From the NCBI GenBank assembly GCA_947044405.1, contig CAMRHE010000134.1, positions 1,624,001 through 1,688,000 on the forward strand: a stretch of DNA of 64,000 bases, written 5' to 3'. Under the pieces are notes generated by a model. The model did no database searches, was not told the DNA's origin, and saw nothing but the letters and a program-made list of their open reading frames with translations. Below are positions 1 to 13,358 of the stretch, one piece after another. Source of the DNA: Leptodactylus fallax (Eukaryota > Chordata > Amphibia > Anura > Leptodactylidae). A program made the position numbers and the translations under genes. How positions within the stretch are numbered: position 1 is the stretch's first letter; each line of letters starts with the position of its first letter.

Positions 1-365
1 GCCATAAACTAAGCATAAAGAAAGCATATAATGTCTATGTTTTGCCAATATCAGTTTTATTGTGGCACCTAAAAGGGTGTGGGAAAAACAGTATATGTAG
101 TTTTTTGATAAAGGCTTCTAACATAAATATAAATTGTTCATTGGAAGCTATACAGCGTCTAATCACATTGGATTCTGAATTTACCAGGTCTGTGACACCT
201 GGGCCCATAGTTCCAGTATAACTATCAACTACTATTGAGAAGTTCACTGTAAGTAGGTTCTGTCCAGGAATATGGTTTGCTACTAGCATTCAGTCACTCT
301 GTACAACTCAACAACAGCTGCTTATGCTGTCTGGATGTAACAAGTAACAATAAAGAAAATAAAAA
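1..365. other. no recognisable feature
   Basis: AT-rich sequence. I see no coding pattern, repeat or RNA gene. The short open frame on the minus strand has no recognisable protein pattern. Confidence 0.4.
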
Positions 366-760
366 GCCATTGTACAGGTATAATGTACAAAGTGATGTAA
401 CAATAGATGCATAATGCACTCGGTGATGTCATAGCATTGGAAGCATGCACAGGGATTTCACAGTATAAGGAGAATGCACATGGTGATGTCACAATGCCAG
501 GTTAATTTACTCAGTGAAGGGATTTGGCAAGCAGTAATGTTACAGTACAGAAGCAATGCACAAAGTTATGTCGCAGTACAGGAATAATGTACACCACAAT
601 ATCATAGCACAGGAATAACATATGAAAAGGCCACCATTGTCACAGCATAGGAAATAAAAACACATAATGATGTCACATGCAAGTATAATGCTCACATGAT
701 GCTACAGGGGTTCTGTGATATCATAGAAGAGGGATAATGCACATAGTAGGGGTAACCATG
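366..760. repeat. diverged minisatellite, unit about 35-40 bp
   Basis: Phrases such as 'gatgtcacagtacaggaataatgcaca' recur in degraded form about ten times, for example around 390, 425, 485, 545, 590, 650, 680 and 735. The spacing is irregular at roughly 35-45 bp. This looks like an old tandem array that has decayed. Unit boundaries cannot be fixed by eye. Confidence 0.6.
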
Positions 761-2385
761 TGTCTACATAGTTAAATATAGAATGAGACCACATTCAATT
801 TAGCTTCACCTTATCTTTGTATATTGTGGGGTCCTCTTGTTGGATCCCATAGCAGTTGCAGAGCCTGCTATACTGATAGTTACTCCCATGTGATGTTATA
901 TGAACTATAGCCAACTGACTGCCATAGTATACTACTCACCATCTGTATAGAATGCTCATCTCCGTAGAATTATGCTCCATATGCACATCAGAAGACATGC
1001 ATGTTCTCACAGACTGGCTAAATCTTAGTGGAGGTAGGTTGTAAACTAGGATGGGACGTGCCTTGGACGTTTGACACTTTCCGTGCCTTGTCCAACAAGG
1101 ACTTATCAGAAATATGGTGGGGTTTGCTGGAAAAGGGGGCAGGGCTTAAGACATGCCCCCCGTAAGCCAAAAAAATGTTGGCACATTTTGTGACAGAAAC
1201 TAAGATAACTTATAGGTATGTAAACTTTAACTAGACTAAAGGTTGGCCATATTTATTAATTCATTCACCTCCGTGGTAAATCTGGTGCATTTTAAAACTG
1301 TATATTCTAAGTTTGCTTGGTCTTAATCGTAGCCAGTATTGGTAAATATGCCCCAATGGATTTTCTTAATTCAAAATTAATGAATGAAAACAATTCGGTG
1401 ATTTTTATTACTGTACCTACATGCCAGTTTTACTCAACAAATGAACACATTTCTAACACACTAGAATGAAAGCTTATGGTATTCTATATTACTCTAACTT
1501 GTACATGTTATTCCATTGCAAAGCACAATTCATGAGAGACACAAAGAATTCAAAGTCATAAAACTATCAAAAACTTCCCTTTCTCTTCCAGTACATCATA
1601 TGTCATTTAAATTCAACTATAGCAATGACTGAAGTGACCCCTCAGCACATTTGCAGCCAGGAGACTTCCATTAGCTTTCATTTCACTGATCTGTGGTTCC
1701 ATTTCTTGTGGTGAGAAGCAGTAATCTAATGAATAGCAAGGACCAGACATCAGTGGAAGTGGTACAGACAGATATGAGATGGCCTAACTGCCTCCATCGT
1801 ATGGAAAATGACTCAATGTACAAACCTTATTATTGATGAGAACAGCTCTAAAATAATTTTTAGACATTTAAAGTGCATTCCTTGACCTCTTTAATGCAAG
1901 TTATGCATTAAGCATTGACGATAAACAAATTTGGAATATTATACTCACCTAGGCCTGTGCATCAGCCGAGCTGAACTACATCTCCTTCTAAAAGGTAGGC
2001 TCTCACTGTCATAGATTGGACATAGATCTCTTGTAATACATTGGGCTTATATAACCGCCATTACAGCAACAGCAGGAATGCATCAGACACATGTTAATAT
2101 CTAAGGACAGACCTAAATAAGGTGTTCTATATGTGATACTGAAAAATATTCACAAGTCTGTTTTGGATAAGTTACAATGATGTATAGAAGTGACAAAAAT
2201 AAGAAAGTTGTGAATAAGTATTTTGTGAGTTCAGTAACCCTACAAAAAGGGCCAGTCTTGCTACATGTGACTGTTGGTGTAAACTATACCATCATTCTGC
2301 TACATCAACAATATAAATATAGTTCTTTCTGGCACAATGTATACTATACTTTTCTTATGTCCTTTACAGACTTTGGTCTATAGTC
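761..2385. other. no gene; probable dispersed-repeat debris at 1030-1360
   Basis: No coding region is supported. The stretch near 1030-1360 (GC-rich block 'gggggcagggcttaagacatgccccc' followed by AT-rich text) resembles an interspersed frog repeat. The call is by resemblance only. The rest is AT-rich with no visible structure. Confidence 0.3.
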
Positions 2386-2389
2386 TTAA

Positions 2390-3183
2390 AGGGGTTATCC
2401 GGGATAAATAAAAATTCCTACACTAATCTAAACATCCTCCCCCCACCTACTTTCTAAATTACATAATTCAGCAAAAATGCATAGTTATCCATATCCCTGG
2501 GGCGGTCATGTGACCGCCCCAGGAACATTTTCTGATTTTCCAGTGACGATCCCCGTTTCTGGAAACGGAATGTCACCAATACCCTCCCCCCCCCACGCCA
2601 TACTTACATGTCTTTCTTCCAGACATCCTTCTTTGACGTCTGCCCGCGCATGCGCAAAAGAACCGGAGTCACCGCTTTGCACTGTAGCCAACACGACATC
2701 TCTATTGCGCAAGCATGGGAGCCCGAAGGAGAAGCCCACAACTGCGCAGTAGAGATGGAGTGAAGACGACAGCACAGTGCCAGGACTGCTGAGCAGGCGC
2801 TGGCAGAGTCAAAGAAAAGGAGGAGCCGTTTCCCACAGAAGGAAGTCTGGAGAGGAAGAAGACAGGTAAGTATAATGAGGTAGGTGGGCTGAGTTAGTTG
2901 AGAAGGGCTAGTAGTGGGCGGGATAGCTAGGGAGACAGGGAAGGGGTGTTAGAGATGGAGGGGGGAGTGTGAGAGCCTACAACTACCATAATGCATTGCA
3001 TTAGCTAGGGCAGCAGGAAGCTACACCATGTAAACAAATGCAGAAGATGCCAGGCGCTCCCAGAGAAAACCAGAAATCACTCAAAACACTGCTAAAGGTA
3101 TTTGGGTGCACTTATTAACCCATTAATAGCACTAACAGACCTTTTTTTTTTAAAAAAAATATTTTTTTGCCCGGAAAACCCCT
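2390..3183. mobile_element. TTAA-flanked MITE (piggyBac-type ends)
   Basis: The left end reads TTAA then AGGGGTTATCCGGG. The right end reads CCCGGAAAACCCCT then TTAA (3184-3187). The ends are inverted copies and TTAA is duplicated, as expected for piggyBac-like insertion. The interior (794 bp) has a CpG-rich core around 2500-2880 and no transposase, so it is non-autonomous. Open frames on both strands at 2477-2775 are incidental. At least two related elements sit at 35359 and 35949 in this window. Confidence 0.8.
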
Positions 3184-4622
3184 TTAACTACACTCATGTC
3201 TGTGATTCCCCAGTTATAGGTTCACACACTGTGTGAATCAGGGCTAGACATAACACCATATGTAATAATGGTTTGGTACCTGCACGTCAGCTTAATGTGG
3301 CACAGATTTAGCTTTGTGTGCAAATGTCGGCAGAGTGGACAAATCTATGCCAGTTCCTAACTGGTGTAGATCTCCATTCTGGCTCACCGGAAGGTCGGGA
3401 CCTCTCTATTAATCAGCCTTGCCCTATGTTTGTCGGGACCTTTAAGTCTGTGTTTCATTTGACCCATTATAACCTGATAGCTGATCATAACTGCTGCACA
3501 GGCAGTAGCCGCAGTGGGCTAGCCAGAGTGAACTTGGTAATGGATAACCTGCTCATGCTGCAATTAAAGCTCAGTGCAAAGTGACTTGTGCTATGGGTTT
3601 TAACCTGCAGCATGTCAGTGTTGCTGCAGGTTTCACTAGCAGCTTTCAAATTTTGCAAAGCAAGTGAGCCACAGCAAAAATCATCCGATTTTGTGTGGTT
3701 TTTGCTGTGGTGGCCTGCACAGTAACCCTATGAAATATTTTCCTTGGGTGAAGTTCTGCATTGTATTGGCTGTGTGTGGCCCTGGCCTAAAAGTAACAAC
3801 ACACGTAAGTTTTTTGATTCCAAAACCAGGTGTGGATCTTAGAGGACAGATGGTAACTCTCTTCTTTGATCAATACTCTCCTGGGTTTGGCTTAAAAACT
3901 GCATAAAAAAACCTGAAAGTACATTCTTACCATTAGGCTTGCTTGAGCCAAAAACTACTTCTTTAAAAAAAAACAAAAAAAAAAAACAACTACCTGAACA
4001 TCGAGGCCTCATGTTGCAGAACAGCTGCTTTTTTGTGTTGTTTTCTTTGGCTTTTGAGCCAAATCCAATAGTGGCTTTTACAGGAGTGAGAAGTAAATTT
4101 TCCACACCTTGTGGTCTAAGGCTGGAGACACACATAGGCCCAGATTAACTATTGTGCTTACAACCAGACACGGTCTTAAACATGCCACATCTTTGGAGCA
4201 ATGTGGCGCATCTAGTTTGGCTACATTTTTTCGAATTGCTAGACATGAAGGTGTGGATTCTCATTTAAAAAAAAAAAAAAAAAAAAAAAGGGGATGCGTG
4301 GCTTAAGTGCTCCATGATGTGCCAAAAATGTGCAGAGTGTGTCATAAAACTGTGCCACAAAGTAAGCCAACTAAAAAGTGGTATAAATTTAGAGATATGC
4401 CAGATTTATCATCCAATATCAGCCACTGTGATAAAATTTGGTGTATTCATAGACTGCTTGAATAAGTTTACACTGTCTAACTATTTAGTAAATTTGCACA
4501 ATAAAGCAAATTGTTCTACTGTTTTTTAAGCCAAAACCAAGAGTGAATTGAGCAAGAAGGAACAGTATAAGTCCTTCCTTCATATTTTCCAGTCATTGTT
4601 AACCCACTCCTGGCTTTGGCTA

Positions 4623-4653
<31 letters not shown>

Positions 4654-5770
4654 AGAAGAAAACAGCAAAATCTGGACCAAAAAAGCAACAGAAGCTCCAT
4701 GGCGCCAGTTTTCTGGTGTGCAAAGCATAAAAAAATCACAATTTTTGTTACATATGCATAATTTTTTGTGCAACAATTGCACAAAGTGGGACAGAACAGC
4801 ATAGGAATCTGGGCAGGCACTCCTCAGTGTGTCACATTTACTATAACTCATACCAGCAAACTGATGTAAATTACCTGCCATAGAGTTCATTCTTGCTGAC
4901 CTCCCCATGGTGCACCATAATTAAGAGGTTGGAGCTTCTGAATAATTCTGTGGCATCTTTTGTCAACGCACAAAATTAAGACCAGTGCACAAAGCGACGG
5001 TCTTAAAATTGGGTTATACACAACATTCATTTCAGAATTTTAATATCTGCTTTAATTGTCACCCAGCAATCATATTGTGCTCTACAATCTACCCCATATC
5101 TGGCTATTCTTTGGTTTTGTGAAAGAAACAAAGCTAAATTTAATTTTGTTCTGGTAGCAATAGGCAATATCACCATCTGTTTTTTTCACATTTTTACAAG
5201 TTATTCCTTGACATTTCCAAAATATATCTATTCAGAGGGATCATCGAGGAGTGTCTTCATATCACCTCTTTCTCTATCTCTTTCTCTACTGGACCTGTGA
5301 CTGTAGGAAGTCAAGTCTAAGGCAAAGGCCCCACATTGCGGAACGTAGCTAAGAAAATGCTGAGCATTATAATGCAGCGGAAATGCATTGCGTTTTTTTC
5401 AGTGTTTTTCTGTGATATATTTGGAATGCTTATTTGAAATTTCAATACACATTGTCAGTAACCTCAGGAAGAACTTAGTAAACTCAGCATTACAACTATT
5501 AGCTTGAGCGATTCATAATTCACTTGTAGTCTATTCTGTATTGTCCTATATTGGCACTACACATAATTGCTCAAAGTAGATGTACAAAAGCAAAAATGTG
5601 CTAGTGCCAAAGCAGGCCAAACAGTATGATCCTCTACTGGTGAAGCCTACAGTAAGGTGAAAAAAGGAAAAAAAAAATAACACCTATGCAGACCTAGAAA
5701 GAAGAGACAACACAAGCCATCCGCAGGGTTGTCATGATCATAAAATGACACCCTGAAATGAACTACGCTG
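3184..5770. repeat. mosaic of old dispersed repeats, no gene
   Basis: Several frog-type repeat fragments abut here. These are a palindromic-looking 'gctgcaggttt...' segment at 3560-3800, 'gagccaaa...' segments at 3930-4110, an 'aaatttggcacat'-type segment at 4120-4510, and a foldback at 4529-4621. A-runs occur at 3964-3985, 4266-4290 and 4623-4650. Near 5310-5410 there is another 'ccccacattgcgg' repeat end. No open frame resembles a known protein. Confidence 0.45.
4529..4621. repeat. short foldback repeat (agccaaa...ggctttggct family)
   Basis: The left end AGCCAAAACCAAGAGTG and the inverted right end CACTCCTGGCTTTGGCT pair with few mismatches around a roughly 55-nt interior containing 'agtataagtccttcctt'. 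Related copies occur at about 61939-62030 and 63448-63530, so this is a dispersed hairpin family. Confidence 0.65.
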
Positions 5771-5779
5771 CTGTGCGGA

Positions 5780-6500
5780 TGTCTGGTCTATGCAAATGAT
5801 ATAAGAATATCAATTATTGTATTTGGTAAAACCATTTGACATAATCTGAAGAACATTGATCATTGATTATCTTATTGTTACCATGGCACCTGCCAAGGGA
5901 TGGGACACTTCAGGTAGCAAGTGAACAGTCAATTCTTAAGATTAAGAACCTGAACGACTTTGGCCATCACAAGTTGTCAAATGGTTGGATCAGAGTATCT
6001 ATAAAAGTGGGTTGTTTCTAGTATGTAGTGGTTAATACATGTATAAGTGGTCCAAGGAAGACGACTGGTGAACCAGAAACACAGTCATGGGCACCTAAAT
6101 CTCAGTGATGAATATGGGATCCAATTCCACAGAAGAGCTCCTGTAGCACATATTGATGAAAAAGTGAATGCTGGCTATGATAGAAAGCTGTCAGAATACA
6201 CAGTGCAGTGCTGCTTGAGTAGTCACAGGTCAGAGTGTCCATAGATACCTATGACCACTTCCAAATACGCCTACAAGGCACATGAGCATCAGAACTAGAC
6301 AATGGAAAAAGGTGGTCTAGTCTAATAAGACATGTTTTATTTGACATAATTTGGATGACCAGATGCATTGCACAAGTTTAACTATGGAAGACAAACAAGC
6401 TGTCTGAGTGTGATTTCTTTTGGCATGATTCCACCGGGCAAATTCATTGGTCCATACCTTGATATGTCTGACCTGCTTTAGTAACACAAAGGGGATCTAC
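5780..6500 (+). pseudogene. decayed Tc1/mariner transposase relic
   Basis: The order of short matches follows a common vertebrate Tc1-type transposon. A 5' segment resembles 'gtggcacctgccaagggatggga'. It is followed by coding-like text with 'gtggtccaaggaag', then residues RRAPVAHIDEKVNAGYDRK at 6047-6244, then 'gagcatcagaactagacaatgga'. A family-like reading would contain a helix-turn-helix followed by the first part of the DDE domain. Frames are broken repeatedly and the C-terminal half with the catalytic D and E is missing, so it cannot be functional. No terminal repeats were found. The family assignment rests on remembered similarity. Confidence 0.65.
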
Positions 6501-8140
6501 ACAATAAGTTATTGCCAGTTGGTGTAAGTGCCCCTTAATATACATGTATTATAGTATATGGAAGTATTACTAATAAAATCAGTAAGGGACATCACTATTA
6601 TATATATGAACCCTGGAAACTAAACTGAATGTGCAAAGCTTCATGACAATGTAGTCTCAGTCCACAATGAATGAATGAATGAATGGTCTGTTTGGGCAGA
6701 AGGCAAAGTGATATAGGTGATAAGCATTTAGCACAGAAAAGATCTCCTGAAATGTGCGATGAAGATGGGGCCCATATTAGGAGTGGGGGAGGGGCACTTA
6801 TGATGCTTGCTCATCTATCATGCTATCACTGCTAGTGGATCTGCTCACATAGGTTTCCTCACTCAGCCTCCTGTGGTTATTTCTCTGCTCTGTTTATGGC
6901 CCTATGGTAATTCACTGATTGTGTGTTTCACAGTGAATTCTACCAGTGCCATACACAGAACAGGAGGGATGCTCACCCAGCTGCAACCTGTAAAGAAAAA
7001 TGGTGTTACTTGGGGGCGCTCCTATACATTAGGATTAGTAGCAACAATGTATACAGTCTTGTTAGAAGGACAAGCAGAAGCTGGAGAAAGAACAGAAGAC
7101 AGGATTTCTGCAGATTACAAAAATATCATTCATGCTGCAGACTTTGTTTCAGAAATGTCTACAACTGAAAAGCAATTTCATTCATCTGAATGAGGCTGCA
7201 GAAATGTATCTACGTGTTTGCTGAAAAACAACTCCATTCAGATGAAGAGAACTGATTTTCAGTTAGGTAAGGAAAGGAAATCTGCAGCGTGTGAAGACGA
7301 CTTTACTGCAATGAGACCTCTTTACCACATATGTGCAATATCATATGGAAAATGCTGAACTACCAAACAAAAACATTGTATTCATGGGTGTATAAACGGA
7401 ATTATAGTTCCAAAATAGGGTGACTACTTTTTGGTTATGTCAGTCTTTAACAATTGTTGGAGCTGTCGGTATCTGAGAACAATAACTTTATGTAAATATG
7501 GCGAATGAGCTGCCCACCATATCTTCTGACACGATGTATTTTATGTGCACTCTATGGGAACCCTTATGTCAACTTCATATTCCCATAGCTGTAAAATGGG
7601 ATGAGGTCATGAGTAGCAGGTCTCTATATGGCCATAAATATGAGATGGTAACTTTCTACATGTACAGCTATATGTGCATATGTCAGCATGTAGCCACTGC
7701 TTAGTCCTGCCTCTCTCATTAAAATATTCAGCTACTGGGAGAAATGTTAGTAAATATGGCATCCAAACTGCCTATGTTACCTATTATATAGGGAAGCCTT
7801 CATAAAGTCCCGTGGATTAGTGGTAGTACCCAAGCAAGCAGCATGTTGCTGAATAGACTACAAAATATTTCAGTAGTGCACCAATAGAAAAGCCTTGTCC
7901 AGTGCTGTCTGGGGGCACAATCTTCAATAGTTACAAGTCTGTTTCTGTCCTTTAAATAACATTTTGTGACAATATTGTCACCAGCCTAGATGGTTAAACC
8001 TCCAGGATGGCCAGATCAAATCAAAAAGGCAGAGAAAAAATATCAGGAATGATCCTACAGGCATTAACCCTGTCTAAACACTGGACTTTTAGTATTACCT
8101 GTACTGTTGTACAAGTCAGCTTCACGATCACCATACTAGG
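6501..8140. other. no gene; short (TGAA)n run at about 6667-6684
   Basis: A small 'aatgaatgaatgaatgg' microsatellite is present. The 128-residue frame at 6807-7193 has no domain-like pattern and no splice or codon signal I would trust. I see nothing else. Confidence 0.35.
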
Positions 8141-8215
8141 GTAGGTATTTTATTATGCTTACTTGTATAGCGCTATCACATTCCGCAGCGCTTTACAGAT
8201 ATTGTCATACAGGGA
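8141..8215. repeat. fragment of a dispersed frog repeat ('tatagcgctatcacattccgcagcgc')
   Basis: The string around 'acttgtatagcgctatcaca' followed by 'ttccgcagcgctttacaga' is one I recognise as frequent in anuran sequence. It contains the small palindrome AGCGCT twice. Its class is unknown to me and the boundaries are approximate. Confidence 0.45.
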
Positions 8216-9542
8216 AGGAGCTAACCTGAGGAGTGGTGATACAGGGATGGGTGCAATGCATTAGTGACAGTTATAAGAGATGAAAGGGATGCAGCAGTGT
8301 TATGTATCAGCCAGCCTACAACGCTCTGTACTAGGCTTTATAGCTCTGCATATAGCTTCGAATCATATGGGCAGCTTTAGCAGTAAGTAATATCTAGATG
8401 CCATCAAATTGTACCGCAATTCCAGCAGCAGGTAGCACTGATGGATATGTAATCTGTCAAGAAGATCAAGGCGGGATACTACAGTGACAGGGTTGTAGAG
8501 TACAGCCCCTGACGGTTACCTGAGTATTATCAATGCCCTGTCTATCTCTGATATATACTTGATACATTTCTAATAAAAATTGTCCCAGAAATGTACAATG
8601 CATCTATCCAGGTTTCTGTATAATATATGTGTATGACAACAATACAAATGAAACGAGAAGCTCTAACCTACCCTCATCTTTTGTCATTGACAATGTATAT
8701 ATCTTGATAATGCGTGTATACTGGGTTGCAAGCAATTTAATTCTACATTTTCCCGAAAATATATTTCTGAATAACATCAACTTTCAGGATTTAGTACAGT
8801 TACATAGTGTGTAAAATCCAGAACGAATTTAATTATGTGTTATGTGTATGTATCAAAATATCTACGAATTTATTATCTTGTTTGTTTTTTTTAACTTGAA
8901 TTACATTATAAAGCCACTAGATGTCGTTTAATACACCTCTCCAAATAAATTTTAGTCGGGGACTAAACTGTCTCCACAGTACCAATATTAAACCACCCTT
9001 TATAACAAAAGCCAATAATAAAAGACATCTCCGACGCGACTACCTAGACTTTAATGTCTGATGAAATACTATCTCCCTTTGTATTTCCCCTACAATGTGT
9101 AGTCCATAGAATAGTAGAATAACCTTCAGTCCTATGAAAAAATTACCACAGATATTAAAGACTAATGCCACATGCCTCAATTTTGCTAATCCGTCTAGGT
9201 TAAATAAAAGACTGAGTGAATGAAAATATCATCTAATGTAAGAGCACCTTTATCTAACACTATGCTTTGTGCCATCCGAGGATAAGCCTCTAGTGATTGA
9301 AAACATAGTACACAAATCATCTATTACAAAACATAAAGATGATATTATTAGCGTTCATCTAGTGTGCTCCATCCATATCATCTTTTAGCATCGAAAAGTC
9401 TACATGTATGTGATTTTACATGTCCTCATTCTAAACGCAAAAAAAGTCTATTATATTTGCATACTGTATATTTTTTATTCCGTTTTGGAAGCTCTGGAAT
9501 TTTGGTGCTAGATTGGCAAATCCTCATATTTATCAATTTATT

Positions 9543-9546
<4 letters not shown>
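8216..9546. other. no recognisable feature
   Basis: AT-rich unique-looking sequence without repeats that I can identify. No coding evidence. Confidence 0.35.

Positions 9547-9597
<51 letters not shown>
9547..9597. repeat. (TA)n microsatellite
   Basis: About 23 uninterrupted TA dinucleotides. Confidence 0.95.
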
Positions 9598-9598
<1 letters not shown>

Positions 9599-11536
9599 CC
9601 CATCTGCCAAAAATCAGGGACAGATTATAAATGATGAATTAACTTAAAAGAATTTTGTTCATATGTTATCTGCAGCTAGAAAGCTAGCAATGTTTGATAC
9701 CTGGGCTATCAGCAGTGTCCTTCCACTGACCTTGGAAATGATGACATCACACAGTTGAGATGAAAGGTAGAGACGCCATCATGTACAATCCGCAGCATCA
9801 TGATAATTAGATATAGGTATAATATCTGTACGTGCGCTTACACACTTTACAATTTAGTTTTTTTTTTCTTTGCTTTTTACTAGGTTTTGAGATTTGTCTG
9901 GCACTTGACAGCTCTCGTAGAATAGTCATTGGCCCTCCTAACACGTCTCCAGTCTTCTGTGTGCTGCCTTGTGATAGAACAAGGCTTGGCTGCTTGTGCA
10001 GCAGGTAATAGCAAAATGCTGATTGATACTGAAGACAAGAAATCTTCATATATTCACATTAGAGGGTCATGAAGAAGATGAAGCCTGCATAGGACTTCAC
10101 ATAATCCTACTGTATTATCTGTATTTAGAGAATGATCGAGAAGTATATTCAGCTCTGCTACATTCGTTTACATCACATGTCCCACTCTCTATCATTTCAT
10201 ACCAAAGTAACTTACCAGACTCAAAAAGAATTGGCATACAATAGGTTATCTCCTCTATTCACTGTAGTATATACTGGATCCATTCCAGTCTGCCCCTTAC
10301 CACTGAAGACACCAAATTATTACTCATCTCCCTCCGCTATAGTGATCTATACATGATGCTAGGTAGGTAAATGGCCCCCAGAGCAGGACATCTCCTTCTG
10401 CACATTTCCTGCAAAGATCAATATCCCCTAAAAGTAGTCAGGGTCATAAGGATGGAAAGATGTCCTCCTCCCCCGTAGAGACCCCCAGCTTCTGCCCCAG
10501 CCCCAGGCTTGCTCATGGCAGCAATTAGGATCACTTAGGAAGATCAGACATGATTAATATTTAAAGATGTGGGAGCAGCAAGATGCTACTTATCCTGCCC
10601 CCCTCCTCCCCAGTACTGCGCCTTCTGTGTACCCAGCCAGCCAGAGGAAAGCATTATCCTCCAGCCCAACTAATGCAAAGATTCAATTATTAGACTTACT
10701 TAGCTGCCTCACTACATACATATATACACACATGCACATTCTTCTAATGAAAAGTGGAACGAATATGCACGACTGCTGCACAGATCTATGCTTTTAAAAT
10801 GGATCTAGATTGTATTACGTCCCTCTATTGATATTGTGCTGATATCTTGTTATGCCATGTAATATGGCATTGTCCTTAAAATATAAACCTCAATAAAAAT
10901 AATTGTTTAAAAAATGTATCCATCACTTAACTAATAAGGGACACTTTGATAGAACCTTATGTAATGTTAGTTTCGTTGCTGTAGGATCCTCTATCTATGT
11001 TATCATCTGTCTTCCATCGACTACGGTATATATAAAGTCTTCCTGACATTGTTCATACTGAATACAAGAATACTTAAAATCTGTTAAAACATAAAAAACA
11101 CCCCTAATTCATTTAACACATTTCCTCTATCTTTAATAATGGTATAAACAGACTTTTGACTACTGCATTACACAGGAATACAGTATTATAACGTAGAAGG
11201 GTCCATAATAGTATTTTAATGAGCCATTTATGTATAGAACATCGAATATAATAAAGTATAAGACGTATCACATTTATCTTCAAATTCAGTTGGAAGTTAC
11301 GGGAAAAACACGGCACATATACTACACCATACAGACAGGGATGGGCGGCATTGCAGAGGTACGCTAAGGGTTAATAGTAATATTCAATGACTGCGGAAGA
11401 CGGGAATGCAGGGGCAGAATACAGGAAACTGGCAGCAGTCATTAATATCTCATGATAAATCAATCCCACTCCATTCTGCAGTTTTTATACAGCGTCCTGA
11501 GAATAACTATATCTGACCCAGCAGTCTGACTATATG
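9598..11536. other. no gene recognised; unique-looking sequence
   Basis: No transposon ends were seen. The segment around 10380-10560 is less AT-rich and lacks repeat signatures, so it could hold conserved non-coding sequence, but nothing in the text proves this. Confidence 0.3.
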
Positions 11537-11648
11537 TAGCTAAAATGTATCGACTGCATACTCTTTACCACCTATGTGCTATAAGGATACTTAGCTAAAA
11601 TGTATCGACTGCACATTCTCTTTACCACCTATCTGCTATAAGGATACT
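11537..11648 (+). repeat. local tandem duplication, two copies of about 56 bp
   Basis: The copy at 11537-11591 is followed directly by 11592-11648. Both begin 'tagctaaaatgtatcgactg' and end 'ctataaggatact'. They differ by a few substitutions and a 2-bp indel. The first bases of a third copy (TAGCTAA) follow at 11649. Confidence 0.9.
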
Positions 11649-13143
11649 TAGCTAACATTGCTGTTATTGCTTAGTATTTAGTGCATAATTTATATTTAAT
11701 ATATAATTTAAGATAATAATTCTACAATGTTATATTTTATTCTCCTGACCTGTAACTTCTACGAGGTAAAACATATGATACTTAGAGCAGTAGTCCGCTG
11801 TACTACTGAAATTGTTCATACAAATTTACTGAAAGTTGTTTCCATTCACATTATGCCCAAATTTTCATAAGTCATATTCTATATATGTACAGCCCCATAA
11901 ATAGCATAGAGTAGTTGGTGTACCCATCTAGCAGGGTGCGGACTCACCGTAGGATTTGGTAGACCTTAAGAGTGGCACCGACTGGAGAAGAGGACATGGC
12001 AGATAACGCAGCTTTCACAGAGAATTGCAACAGATCATTTCATCAGCCGGCACAAAACATTGTCCCTGTGCTACACGGATTACATGACACCCCCTGTGGG
12101 CATAGGATTAATGATGCCTCAGTAGCCGGTTTTCCAGTCTCTGCCACTCACATACTCAAAATCTACTCCAAATGTTACCTATTCTACAAGAGGGCATCCA
12201 GCTGTGCCATACTATACAACAGGCAGTGACACTGTAGCTCCCTGCCCAACATAGCAGGGCATGCATGGTCTATAAGTCCCTGTACAGCGAAAGGTGGCCT
12301 GATCCCTTCTAACCCTGGTTGGTCTTCTAACATCTCACCTACCAGTATGCATATGGAATCACACTCCAGGAACCAGTATATCACTGACCATATTAAATTC
12401 CACTGAGCTACAGGACTCAGTCTGATGACCTTGCAGTCTAACGTCAAAAACAATGAGATACTCAACCACATCATAACCACGTACAAGGACCTCAAAGAAC
12501 TGCATAGAATACATGCAAATTTTCATTACTGATCATTTGGATGCTGAATGTACTAGACCCTCCTGATCATAATGGACGTGGGGGTGGGGTTGGGTTCAGG
12601 CAAAGGTGACCTACAGGTAATGACAGGTGTTTCCAATTGTCTTTTCTCTTCTAGTTTTTGTTATTATTTTGTAAGGCTTTCATAATCCAAAGTATAAACC
12701 AGGCAGCCAACTCGGTGTAATCTGCTTTGAATTAACCCCTGCAGCCCCAGGTGCTGCACCTGGACAGTAGCCCTGTTCTGGCTTTGCCTCCTAGCTGATG
12801 GGAATCTACTGATTTGAATCCCTATTCTGTGGCACATACAGGGGAAATGCCTAAAGCAAATGAGAGATTTATTTAAATGATTATGCAAAAAGTCTAATGC
12901 AACAGCCATTGCGAAGCATTTTTTTTTTATCCCTACCATGTCTGTGGTGCAGGGCTGAATGTATAATAAAATATCCCTTTCATTTTTCAATAATAGCAAT
13001 GGTGAGATTATATATCCATTACATGACATCTCAGTTTAATAAATACTAGAACACTTGTCCATATAAAACAGAAAATAATTATTAAATATTAAGTAAAGCC
13101 ATATACAAGTAGTTAAGTAATAAAATACTGATAATAATAAATA

Positions 13144-13174
<31 letters not shown>

Positions 13175-13334
13175 TAAAAATTGCATTTATTGAAATTATT
13201 CGAAAGTGCGAATATAAATCTTCTCATCTCACGATCTGTTGTTTATACAATCTGATCGGTCAGATCCTTATGAATTAATGAAAATGTCATTGTATGATGA
13301 ACGTGATATCTGCAGGGCAGGGAAATGCTGATCC
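11649..13334. other. no gene; (ATA)n microsatellite at 13144-13174
   Basis: The (ATA)n run of about ten units is clear. The frames at 11972-12229, 12184-12495 and 12664-13029 show no recognisable domain and I regard them as chance. Confidence 0.35.
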
Positions 13335-13358
13335 CTGATGATGATGATGATGATGATA
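13335..13358. repeat. (GAT)n microsatellite
   Basis: Seven GAT/ATG trinucleotides in a row. Confidence 0.9.
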